NCBI GenBank assembly: GCA_947589545.1
Contig: CANQBA010000011.1
Span: 1-64,000, forward strand
Source of the DNA: an uncultured Oscillospiraceae bacterium
GTDB lineage: Bacteria > Bacillota > Clostridia > Oscillospirales > Oscillospiraceae
DNA: 64,000 nucleotides
Direction: 5' to 3'
Position numbers and translations under genes: made by a program. This document shows positions 25,756 through 32,685 of this stretch, piece after piece. Under the pieces are notes generated by a model. The model was not told the DNA's origin, ran no database searches, and saw nothing but the letters and a program-made list of their open reading frames with translations. Numbering within the stretch: position 1 is the first letter of the stretch; every line of letters begins with the position of its first letter.

Positions 25756-25899
25756 TTGCCACACAGTTCAATACACATTCAGACGGGCATACTATGGGTA
25801 AAAACGTATGCCTTGGCTGTTTTCCTGTCTGAATGGAACTGTGTGGCAACAGAAGGCCGGGCCGCGTTTTTCGCGCGCGGCGTACTGCCGCGCGTTTTT
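25756..25899 (+). ncRNA. Candidate structured leader RNA with terminator (riboswitch- or attenuator-like)
   Basis: Three nested helices are directly readable: P1, 14 perfect pairs (25756-25769 / 25836-25849); a 6-base bulge on the left; P2, 9 pairs (25776-25784 / 25827-25835); an asymmetric internal loop; and P3, 7 pairs (25786-25792 / 25806-25812) with a 13-base loop. AAAAC in the P3 loop can pair with GTTTT at 25819-25823, giving a possible pseudoknot. An intrinsic terminator follows at 25874-25899. GCCGCG (25861-25866) can pair with CGCGGC (25876-25881) as a competing antiterminator. I recognise no known riboswitch class. The ABC transporter starts 40 bases after the terminator. Confidence 0.6.
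25874..25899 (+). terminator. Intrinsic terminator in the ABC transporter leader
   Basis: CGCGCGGC / GCCGCGCG (25874-25881 / 25887-25894), loop GTACT, followed by TTTTT (25895-25899). It stands between promoter and first gene, so transcription must pass it for the transporter to be expressed. Confidence 0.8.
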
Positions 25900-25938
25900 A
25901 TGTAGTCCGGCTTATTGAAAAGATCGGAGGTATACCTG

Positions 25939-26670
25939 ATGCTTGAAGTTTCCCATGTCACCAAGAAATACGGCAAGGTCACAGCCTGCGACGACGTCAC
26001 CTTCTGTCTGGAGCCGGGGAGCGTCACGGTGCTGTTGGGCCCCAACGGGGCGGGGAAAAGCACTCTGATGAAGTCCGTCATCGGCTTTCTCAAGTTCGAG
26101 GGCGCCATCACCGTGGGGGGATACCCCAACAAGACGGTGGAGGCCCGCCGCCTGCTGGGCTACATCCCGGAGATGCCGTCCCTGTACCCCAACCTGACGG
26201 TGTCCGAGCACATGGAATTTCTGGCCCGGGCCTATAAGCTGACGGACTACAAGAGCCGCATCGACGAGCTTTTCCGCCGCTTTGAATTAGAGGACAAGCG
26301 GCGCAAATTCGGAGACGAGCTGTCCAAGGGGATGCAGCAGAAGCTGAACATTTGCCTGGGCCTCCTGCCGGAGCCGCGGGTCATCCTTCTGGACGAGCCC
26401 ATGATCGGCCTGGATCCCCACGCCATCAAGGAGCTGAAGCTCATCATCGAGGAGCTGCGCTCCCGGGGCTGTACCCTCCTGGTCAGCACCCACATCATCG
26501 ACAGTGTGGATATGCTGTGGGATCGGGCCCTCATTATGGACGCCGGACAGATCCGGGCCAACGTGGGTCGGGAGGAGCTGGCGGAGCGGGGCGAGACGCT
26601 GGAGCAGCTCTTCTTTGACGTGACGGAGGGGCAGAGCGCCGAGACGCCGGAGGAGGGGACGCCGGAATGA
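25939..26670 (+). CDS. ABC transporter ATP-binding protein
   Basis: A 243-residue ABC ATPase. Walker A is GPNGAGKS near residue 34, the signature is an LSKGMQQ variant of LSGGQ as in ABC-2-type exporters, Walker B is VILLDEPMIGLDP, and the switch His is in STHIIDSVD. I chose ATG 25939 because GGAGG lies 8 bases upstream; a TTG at 25915 would add eight residues. Its stop overlaps the start of the permease gene by four bases (ATGA), so the two form one exporter. It is the first gene behind the structured leader. Confidence 0.92.
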   Translation: MLEVSHVTKKYGKVTACDDVTFCLEPGSVTVLLGPNGAGKSTLMKSVIGFLKFEGAITVGGYPNKTVEARRLLGYIPEMPSLYPNLTVSEHMEFLARAYKLTDYKSRIDELFRRFELEDKRRKFGDELSKGMQQKLNICLGLLPEPRVILLDEPMIGLDPHAIKELKLIIEELRSRGCTLLVSTHIIDSVDMLWDRALIMDAGQIRANVGREELAERGETLEQLFFDVTEGQSAETPEEGTPE

Positions 26671-29300
26671 GCTTTTTCGGATATTACGCCCTCCACACCT
26701 TCAAAAATCAGCTGAAAAAGCTCTTCAAGACCTGGGTGCTTGTGTTCTTCCTGGTCTGCGTTTTGCTGGGCGTGGCCATCGGCTTTATCGCGGCGCTGGT
26801 GGACGGCGGGGAGGACGGGGATCTGCCCCCGGAGGGGGAGATCGTTGAGGAGATCGAGGAGCCCGACGAGGCGCCGGATACTGAAACCGTCGCAACTGTT
26901 GTGGAGCTGGCGGCGGGGGCCCTTGTGATGGTGATTTTCTTCTTTTACGCCCTAAACGCGGACAAGAACGGCAGCGCCATCTTCCAGCCGGCGGACGTGA
27001 ATCTGCTGTTTCCGTCGCCCATGCGGCCCCAGTCGGTGCTGATGTTCCGGCTGGCTACCCAGATGGGCGTGGGGATCCTGGGCAGCGTCTATATGCTCTT
27101 TCAACTCCCCAACCTGACGATGGGCCTGGGCCTCAGCCTGTGGTCGGCGCTGGCGCTGATGGGGGCCTGGTGCTTCACTGTGGTTTTCGGCGTGCTGATC
27201 CAGCTGGCCCTCTACACCCTCTCCGCCACCTATCCCGCCGTGAAGCGCAATCTCCGCCGGGGACTTTACCTGCTGGTGGCGGCGATCGCCGTGGCCTTCA
27301 TCCTCTACGCCTCCCGGTCGGGGGAGGGGTGGCTGCCGGCGGCGAACAGCTTCTTCAACGCTCCCGTCACCCGTTTCATCCCCTTCTGGGGCTGGATCAA
27401 GGGCTTCGCCGGCTTTGCTGTCCGGGGGAATGTGACCGGCGCGCTCCTGTCCCTGCTGGCCCTGCTCCTGGGCGGAGGTCTGCTCGTCTATATTATCTGG
27501 AACATCAAGGCTGACTTCTACGAGGACGCCATGGCCAAGAGCGAGGAGCGGGCGGAGCTGATGGCCGCCGCCCAGTCCGATGCCGCCGGCGTGGCCGTCC
27601 GGCGCAAGAAGGATCGGAACGAAAAGCTTCTGCGGGACGGCCTCAACCGGGGGCGCGGCGCCAACGTGTACTTCTGGAAGACCATGTATAACCGCCGCCG
27701 CTTCGCCCATCTGGGCTTTCTCACCAAGACCATGGAGACGTACATCGCCGCCGCCCTGCTGGTGGCCGCCGTGTGCCGGTTCGCCGCCCACACCGACCCG
27801 CTGATTCCCATGGCCCTGACGGTGGGGGCGCTGGCCTTCTTCCGGTCGCTGGGCAACCCCCTGGTCCAGGACACGGGTATGGGGTTCTTCCTGCTGATCC
27901 CCGAATCCACCTGGGCCAAGCTGTTCTGGTCGCTGATGGGGAGCACTGTCTGCTGCGCCCTGGATGTGCTTCCGGCGTTGCTTCTGGGGGCGCTCCTGGG
28001 CGGGTCAAACCTGCTTTACGCCCTGCTGACGGTGCCCGCCATCGTCTCGGTGGACTTCTACGCCACCGCCGTGGGCGTGTTTATCGGCCTCTCCGCCCCT
28101 GTCTCCGCCGGGAAGATGCTCAAGCAGATCCTCCAGGTCGTGTTCTTCTACTTCGGCCTTCTGCCGGATGTCGTCATCGCCGTGGTGGGAATGGCTGTGT
28201 TCCACGCCGCCCCTGTGGCTATCCTGTGCGCGGCGGCCTGCAACGTGGCCCTGGGCGCGATCTTCTTCGCCCTGGCGCCGATCTTCATTGACCCCAAGGG
28301 CGGGAGGGTGAGAGCCGCCGGCGGCGACGGGGATCTGAACGAGGCTAAAAAACGGTTCTCCCGCCTGGGGCAAGGCGTCTTCGTCATCTATGCCTCCGCC
28401 GCCCTTTTCCAGCTCCTTTTTGCCGCTGTCATCGGCCTCGTCTGGCCCGAGGGCGGCGAGCCCGGCTGGATGCTGTGGCTTGTCACCTTCGTGCCCATGT
28501 ACGTCCTGGCCGTCCCCCTGGGGCTCCTGGTGATCCGCAAGGTTCCGGCGACGCCCCGGGAGAAAAAGCCCCTGGGCGCGGGGCATTTCGCCGCCATCGC
28601 AATCATCGCCGTCTTTGTGATGTACGCCAGCAACCTTCTGGGAACACTGCTCCTGAGCCTCCTCCAGTCCGCCTCCGGGGCCGCCTCGGCAAATCCCCTG
28701 GAGACATTTACCACCGGCGAATACCCGCTTTTGCAGGCGTTGGTGATGGTGATCCTGGCCCCGCTCATCGAGGAATACGTCTTCCGCAAACAGCTTATCG
28801 ACCGGATGAGCGTCTATGGCGAGCGGCTGGCCGTGGTCACGTCGGCGCTGATGTTCGGCCTTTTCCACGGGAATCTGAGCCAGTTTTTCTACGCCTTCGC
28901 CCTGGGCCTGGTGCTTGGGTATGTGTACCTGAAAACAGGCCGCCTGAGCTTCTCCGTCTCCATCCATATGTTCATCAACTTCCTGGGCGGCGTCCTGGCC
29001 CCCTGGCTGATCGGGCGTGTGGATCCGGAGGCGCTGGAGAACCTTGACCCGGCGAATACCGCCGCTATCCTGGAGCTGGGAAATCAGCTCCTGCCCCTGA
29101 TGGCCTACGGCCTTGTGATCCTGGTGCTGTGCGTCGCCGGCTTCGTGCTCTTCTGCGTCCGGTGCCGCCGCGCCTCCTTCGACCCTGCCCCCCGGGAGCT
29201 TCCACGCCGGGGCCGCCTCCGGGCGGTGTGGCTGAATCCCGGCATGATCGCCTTTACCGTGCTGTGCTTGGCGTCCGTCGTGCTGATGTTTGTGGTTTGA
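26667..29300 (+). CDS. ABC-2-type permease fused to a CPBP-family intramembrane protease
   Basis: An 877-residue membrane protein. Residues 1 to about 560 resemble a two-unit ABC exporter permease: many hydrophobic segments, an early acidic loop, and a cytoplasmic linker with KKDRNEKLLRDG. After another hydrophobic block, the C-terminal part is a CPBP (CAAX protease and bacteriocin-processing) domain. It shows EEYVFRKQL (the EExxxR motif), FGLFHGN (FxxxH) and HMFINF (HxxxN-like). CPBP proteases process or protect against peptides such as bacteriocins, so the fusion suggests export coupled to peptide processing or immunity; this is inference. It ends before a terminator. Confidence 0.82.
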   Translation: MSFFGYYALHTFKNQLKKLFKTWVLVFFLVCVLLGVAIGFIAALVDGGEDGDLPPEGEIVEEIEEPDEAPDTETVATVVELAAGALVMVIFFFYALNADKNGSAIFQPADVNLLFPSPMRPQSVLMFRLATQMGVGILGSVYMLFQLPNLTMGLGLSLWSALALMGAWCFTVVFGVLIQLALYTLSATYPAVKRNLRRGLYLLVAAIAVAFILYASRSGEGWLPAANSFFNAPVTRFIPFWGWIKGFAGFAVRGNVTGALLSLLALLLGGGLLVYIIWNIKADFYEDAMAKSEERAELMAAAQSDAAGVAVRRKKDRNEKLLRDGLNRGRGANVYFWKTMYNRRRFAHLGFLTKTMETYIAAALLVAAVCRFAAHTDPLIPMALTVGALAFFRSLGNPLVQDTGMGFFLLIPESTWAKLFWSLMGSTVCCALDVLPALLLGALLGGSNLLYALLTVPAIVSVDFYATAVGVFIGLSAPVSAGKMLKQILQVVFFYFGLLPDVVIAVVGMAVFHAAPVAILCAAACNVALGAIFFALAPIFIDPKGGRVRAAGGDGDLNEAKKRFSRLGQGVFVIYASAALFQLLFAAVIGLVWPEGGEPGWMLWLVTFVPMYVLAVPLGLLVIRKVPATPREKKPLGAGHFAAIAIIAVFVMYASNLLGTLLLSLLQSASGAASANPLETFTTGEYPLLQALVMVILAPLIEEYVFRKQLIDRMSVYGERLAVVTSALMFGLFHGNLSQFFYAFALGLVLGYVYLKTGRLSFSVSIHMFINFLGGVLAPWLIGRVDPEALENLDPANTAAILELGNQLLPLMAYGLVILVLCVAGFVLFCVRCRRASFDPAPRELPRRGRLRAVWLNPGMIAFTVLCLASVVLMFVV

Positions 29301-29349
29301 GGCGCAGAAAATCCCGCCGAGCGCGGGGCCAATAAGGATATACAGATAG

Positions 29350-29375
29350 GCGCGGTCTTTCGGGGCCGCGCTTTT
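29350..29375 (+). terminator. Intrinsic terminator after the ABC permease
   Basis: GCGCGG / CCGCGC (29350-29355 / 29366-29371) followed by TTTT. It closes the exporter unit about 50 bases after its stop codon. Confidence 0.8.
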
Positions 29376-29485
29376 GCCGTTAAAAAATACAACCATCCGT
29401 TGAAAAACATCAAAAACGCCTCCGTTAAACTCAACTGGCATTTTTGCTATAATTCAACTGTCGAGACGAAAGGACGGCGCATGGC

Positions 29486-29635
29486 ATGGCAAGCGAACTG
29501 AGCGAGCGAATCGCCGCTTTGCGTAAAGAGCACGGCCTCACACAGGAGCAGCTGGGAAACATGGTGGGCGTATCCGCCCAGGCAGTGAGCAAATGGGAGA
29601 AAGGCGGCACGCCGGATGTGGAGCTGCTGGGCTGA
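29486..29635 (+). pseudogene. Truncated XRE-type helix-turn-helix regulator
   Basis: A 49-residue frame that is almost entirely one HTH_3 domain: ERIAALRKEHGLTQEQLGNMVG, then VSAQAVSKWEKGGTPDVELL. Members of this type continue with a dimerisation or sensor domain after 'PD-ELL', but here a TGA follows at once. AAAGGA stands before ATG 29486, so a short DNA-binding peptide could still be made. I read it as the remaining N-terminus of a regulator. Confidence 0.7.
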
Positions 29636-29948
29636 ATCTACAGACGCAATGTGGGCTGGTTTTCACCGGGCGTTGTGATGAAGTCTCTGCAAATGCCGCA
29701 GAAACGGAGGAGAAGCTGCTGGGGGGTGTTGACTGAGCGAAAAATGATGTTTTCCATGGAGCTTGAGTTAGAGGACGGCAAGGCGACCGTCTATACGGTG
29801 GTGGAGCCTTTGAGGCTGATCCCCTTTCTCCTGCTGGGGAGGGCGCTCATGCAAAATGATTCAAATATCATGCGACTTGGCGACGCCGCGCCGGTTCTGG
29901 AGCCGGACGAGCGCTGAGCATGAGAAAAACGCATGGGGAGGAACTATC
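29636..29948 (+). other. Degraded coding remnants between the HTH fragment and the TraB-like pseudogene
   Basis: No intact gene is supported. Short frames succeed one another: 29632-29737 reads on from the HTH fragment beyond its stop, and 29744-29917 encodes 57 residues beginning MMFSMELELEDGKATVYTVV. They look like pieces of one or two decayed proteins; I cannot name the families. Confidence 0.4.
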
Positions 29949-30483
29949 ATGAAATTAAGGCTTTTCGGTTCGGTACACAGTAATATGTCGCAATTTGGGT
30001 TTGATGATAAACGGGTCTGTGAGCTCTTTGACCGGTTCAAGTCGGACATTCTCTGAGGCGAGGTACGGCGCGAGGACTTAGAGCAAAACTGCGCGTATCA
30101 GGGGCCGGGGGAATACCGGCGGTTTATCTTCCCGTATTGCAAGGAGCGCGGGATACGGTTCGTCCCCTGCGATCAATATGAGGATTCCGACGAAGAGTAT
30201 GACCGCCGGATGGAGGAGATCGAGGTGGAAAGCGAGGAGGAGGCCCGGCGCATTCAACGACGTGGTGGAGGAGAAGCAGGCGTTCCAGGGAAAGCTCCAC
30301 CCGGAGGAGCAGGAGATCGTCTGGGTTCGGCGAAACAACGCGATCGCGGACAACATTCTGCAGGTGATTCGCGAGAACCCCGGCGCGAGTGTGCTGGTGG
30401 TGTTTGGCGCGGAGCACATCTACTGGCTTAAAAAGGCTTTTTTGAAGCTGGAGAATGTTGGAATCGTCTTTCCGCTTGCCTGA
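29949..30483 (+). pseudogene. TraB/GumN-like protein, broken by TGA and a frameshift
   Basis: The frame begins MKLRLFGSVHSNMSQFG at ATG 29949, with GGAGG upstream, and meets an in-frame TGA at 30054-30056. It then continues in frame as GEVRREDLEQNCAYQGPGEYRRF. Around 30250 a one- or two-base change moves the reading to another frame, which continues FNDVVEEKQAFQGKLHPEEQ and ends IADNILQVIRENPGASVLVVFGAEHI. The 'RN-AI--NI ... VLVVFGA-H' ending resembles the TraB/GumN family. Two lesions in about 180 codons make it a pseudogene, not a recoding site. Confidence 0.65.
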
Positions 30484-30884
30484 CTCCGGCCGTTTGGTAT
30501 TAGAGGGCTCCCAGCCTGTGAGGCAGTTGCTCCAACGGCATCGGCGTTGTGGCGCAGTTCCCGCTGAGATTGAACCAGCGATCTCCTGCGTGTGAACCGA
30601 TTTTTAAAACTTTTTCCGACCATTTCTAATGCTTTTTGATAGTCTTTGCTACAAATCAAATACTCTCCGCCCCTCTTTCCTCCGCCCCGGTACGATGTCT
30701 CCGAGCGTGTCTGTGGCGAAACATGTGGTCAGAATCCACCACACCCTCACCCGGCAAGCCGGGTGAGGGTGTGGGTGTATTGTAGCTTGAGAGGAGGGGG
30801 GATGTCAAGTAATTTAATTATAAAAAATCCCTGGACTTTCCTCCAACCTTGTGGTATTTGTTGTTCCAACAAGGAGGTGCTAAA
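30484..30884. other. Gene-free stretch with a strong hairpin
   Basis: No gene is supported. A near-perfect 17-base stem (30739-30755 / 30758-30774, CCACACCCTCACCCGGC and its complement) forms the most prominent structure and could end transcription from the left. On the minus strand around 30560-30600 a T-arm-like GGTTCAATC segment appears, but no full tRNA can be drawn. AAGGAGGTG at 30870-30878 belongs to the next small gene. Confidence 0.45.
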
Positions 30885-30962
30885 ATGGCACGGAAACTGA
30901 ACATGAAAAGAGAGCGGCTCGTTGGGGCCGCTCTTTCACTGTGTAGGAGGGAAGAAAAATGA
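30885..30962 (+). CDS. 25-residue basic peptide, coupled to the DUF6809 gene
   Basis: ATG 30885 follows a very strong ribosome binding site (AAGGAGGTG, 6 bases upstream). The frame MARKLNMKRERLVGAALSLC... ends with TGA overlapping the ATG of the next gene (ATGA). Inside it lies a hairpin AGAGCGGC / GCCGCTCT (30911-30918 / 30927-30934) followed by T residues. It could be a leader peptide whose translation controls the downstream gene. Its reality rests on the ribosome binding site and the coupling. Confidence 0.45.
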   Translation: MARKLNMKRERLVGAALSLCRREEK

Positions 30963-31240
30963 AGGTGATCGAAGAACTCTGGTATGGAAACCTCAAAATG
31001 TGCGAAAGGGAAGTCCCCAAAGACTCGCCGCTTCGCAAGTCCATGAACCAGGCATCCAAGGCGGAGGAAAAGCTCACGGAGACGCTAAACGAGGAGCAGC
31101 TCAAAATGCTTGAGACCCTCTTGGACAAGCACCTGACTCTCACCGCAGACCTTGAGTGCGACGCCTTCACAACCGGCGTCCGCTTTGGGGCGCGGATGAT
31201 GATGGAGATTCTTGGCGCGGACGACGGTCAAAATTTGTGA
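30959..31240 (+). CDS. DUF6809-like small protein
   Basis: A 93-residue protein beginning MKVIEELWYGNLKMCE and ending GVRFGARMMMEILG. This matches the pattern of DUF6809 proteins ('ILEELWYGN ... F-YGFRLGARM--E'), short helical proteins common in Clostridia on mobile or accessory DNA. Function unknown. GTAGGAGGG lies upstream of ATG 30959. The last seven codons (DDGQNL and stop) are part of a 35-base repeat that recurs, without the rest of the gene, at 37581-37615. Confidence 0.75.
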   Translation: MKVIEELWYGNLKMCEREVPKDSPLRKSMNQASKAEEKLTETLNEEQLKMLETLLDKHLTLTADLECDAFTTGVRFGARMMMEILGADDGQNL

Positions 31241-31253
31241 CGGTATAAGCAAA
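31219..31253 (+). repeat. 35-base direct repeat, copy 1
   Basis: Identical over 35 bases to 37581-37615. It covers the end of the DUF6809 gene and the next 13 bases. A shorter variant (27 of its bases, one mismatch) lies at 31631-31657, and a weak relative near 63928-63958. Both long copies or the variant stand just past the 3' end of a fructosamine-kinase-like gene. Confidence 0.85.
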
Positions 31254-31262
31254 AAGAGAGAT

Positions 31263-31580
31263 TTACAGAAGTTGCTCTATCTGCGCCCGAAAGTCGTCGC
31301 TGAAGCCGTCAAGGTCTGCCGGCGTGATGACATTTTCCCGCAACAGGAGCATCAGATTTTGTAGCATCATGGACCGGCGCATCTCTATCTGCACTCCGAT
31401 GCTTCGCTTGTCGCGCCGTATCCTGTCATGCAATGCCCAAAACCTCTCTGACGGGTTGCCGCCACTGCTAAGGAGATCCGCGTATTCTTTGCAAAGCCCG
31501 TCCATATACCTCTCCTGCCATCCGGGAACCTTTTCCCGGAAGACCCGCCAGTCTTTTTCGGAAATGTTGTAATCGTTCAC
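31263..31580 (-). CDS. Helical hypothetical protein
   Basis: A 105-residue protein, mostly helical and charged (NDYNISEKDWRVFREKVPG at its start, then RFWALHDRIRRDKRSIGVQIEM). The pattern resembles small Clostridia proteins of unknown role found in multigene families; I cannot name one. I chose GTG 31580 because AGGAGG lies 7 bases upstream. It follows the kinase-like gene on the same strand after 85 bases and sits between two copies of the repeat, so it may have been inserted beside the kinase after duplication. Confidence 0.65.
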   Translation of the reverse strand: MNDYNISEKDWRVFREKVPGWQERYMDGLCKEYADLLSSGGNPSERFWALHDRIRRDKRSIGVQIEMRRSMMLQNLMLLLRENVITPADLDGFSDDFRAQIEQLL

Positions 31581-31630
31581 TAAATAGCCTCCTGTCTGGG
31601 TTTGTGGAATGGGGTTTTTGTATAGCGAAT

Positions 31631-31657
31631 TCAAAATTTGTGACGCTATAAGCAAAA
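31631..31657 (+). repeat. Variant copy of the 35-base repeat
   Basis: Matches 31228-31253 and 37590-37615 except for a G-to-C change (GACGCTATAAGC for GACGGTATAAGC). It lies 9 bases past the 3' end of the first kinase-like gene. Confidence 0.7.
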
Positions 31658-31665
31658 TAGGAAAT

Positions 31666-32532
31666 TCAGGCGTAACGCTCCGCAAGGGCCTTTACCTCGG
31701 CGAGGTAGGGGAGGCCGAAAAGGTTGAGGTGGTTGAGGAGGTGGTAGAGGTTGTATAGGTCGCGGCGGTCTGGGTAGGCGCGGTCAATGGGATTGATTTC
31801 GTTGTAGGATTGGTAGAAGCGGGCGGGGAAGGCGCCGAAGAGCTCAGTCATGGCGAGGTCAGCTTCAAAGTGGGCGACGTAGGTCGCGGGGTCCAGGATC
31901 CAGGCTTTGCCGTCGGGGCCGCAGAGGGAGTTGCCGGACCAGAGGTCGCCGTGGATGAGGGAGGGGAAGGAAGGTTCCGGGAGGAGAGAGTCGAGGCGGG
32001 CGGCGATATGGGTGAGATTGCGGCGGGTGCGGTCGTCTAAAAGGTTCCAGGCGAGCTTCATTTGCAGGATAAGGCGGCGGTCACGGAAGAACGACACCCA
32101 GCTGTCTGAAGGAACGTTTTGCTGGGGCGTGGAGCCGATGTAGTTATCGGTCGGAAAGCCGAATTTGGGGCCGCACTTTGCCCGGTGGAGCATTGCAAGC
32201 TCGCGGCCGAAGGTCTCCCAGCAGTCGGGGCGACGCGGGGCTGATTCGAGGTATTCCATTATCAAAAATGCCTCGGTGTTGTCCGCTCCGGCCGCCAGCG
32301 GCTCCGGTACGCCGATGGTGCCGGTGGCCTTCAGAGCATTGAGGCCATCGGCTTCGGCGGTGAACATGCCGAGAAGATCGGGGTGGTTGCATTTGAGAAA
32401 GACGCGCTCACCATTGGAAAGCGACAACCTGTACGTGCGGTTTATGTCCCCGCCGGACACCCTTTGCCGGTCGGCTACCGTGACCGAGGGACCGAAAAGG
32501 GTGAAGATCGCTTCGCTTATCGAATTTGCCAT
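31666..32532 (-). CDS. Fructosamine kinase-family protein, copy A
   Basis: A 288-residue protein of the fructosamine/ketosamine-3-kinase family (protein-kinase-like fold). Motifs: VSGGDINRTYRLSLSNGERVFLKC (nucleotide-binding strand and Lys), EAFLIMEYLES (hinge), LIHGDLWSGNSL (catalytic HGD-W-GN) and WILDPATYVAHFEADLAM (the D-P metal-binding segment and family tail). Such enzymes phosphorylate sugar-derived amines so that the adduct falls off proteins. ATG 32532 aligns with its paralogue at 37625-38497, from which it differs by scattered substitutions. Both have a repeat copy right after the stop. Confidence 0.88.
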   Translation of the reverse strand: MANSISEAIFTLFGPSVTVADRQRVSGGDINRTYRLSLSNGERVFLKCNHPDLLGMFTAEADGLNALKATGTIGVPEPLAAGADNTEAFLIMEYLESAPRRPDCWETFGRELAMLHRAKCGPKFGFPTDNYIGSTPQQNVPSDSWVSFFRDRRLILQMKLAWNLLDDRTRRNLTHIAARLDSLLPEPSFPSLIHGDLWSGNSLCGPDGKAWILDPATYVAHFEADLAMTELFGAFPARFYQSYNEINPIDRAYPDRRDLYNLYHLLNHLNLFGLPYLAEVKALAERYA

Positions 32533-32624
32533 GAGCACTTATATCACCGCCAAAATCAGATACGTCCATTTTACCCCACAGCGTCCGATTTTTCAAAAAA
32601 TAACCTTAAATCCACATGTTCCGG

Positions 32625-32653
32625 TTGGCTTGACAGGTCACGCGTGATATAAT
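32625..32653 (+). promoter_or_regulatory. Promoter of the beta-helix gene
   Basis: TTGGCT (32625-32630), 17 bases, TATAAT (32648-32653), with an extended -10 TGA. It lies 33 bases upstream of the GTG start. Confidence 0.7.
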
Positions 32654-32685
32654 GGGTCCAGCCTTAAAATAGGAGGGTGCGGCCC

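Noticed and set aside
28005-29441. 478-codon minus-strand frame over the ABC permease
   Set aside because: Antisense shadow; the plus-strand CPBP motifs prove the permease frame.
29949-30483. TGA as selenocysteine or tryptophan
   Set aside because: No SECIS-like hairpin was evident, a frameshift is also present, and core genes in the window do not contain in-frame TGA.
30540-30610. tRNA-like T-arm (GGTTCAATC) on the minus strand
   Set aside because: No acceptor, D-arm and anticodon arm can be drawn around it and no correct CCA end; at most a tRNA fragment left by an integrated element.
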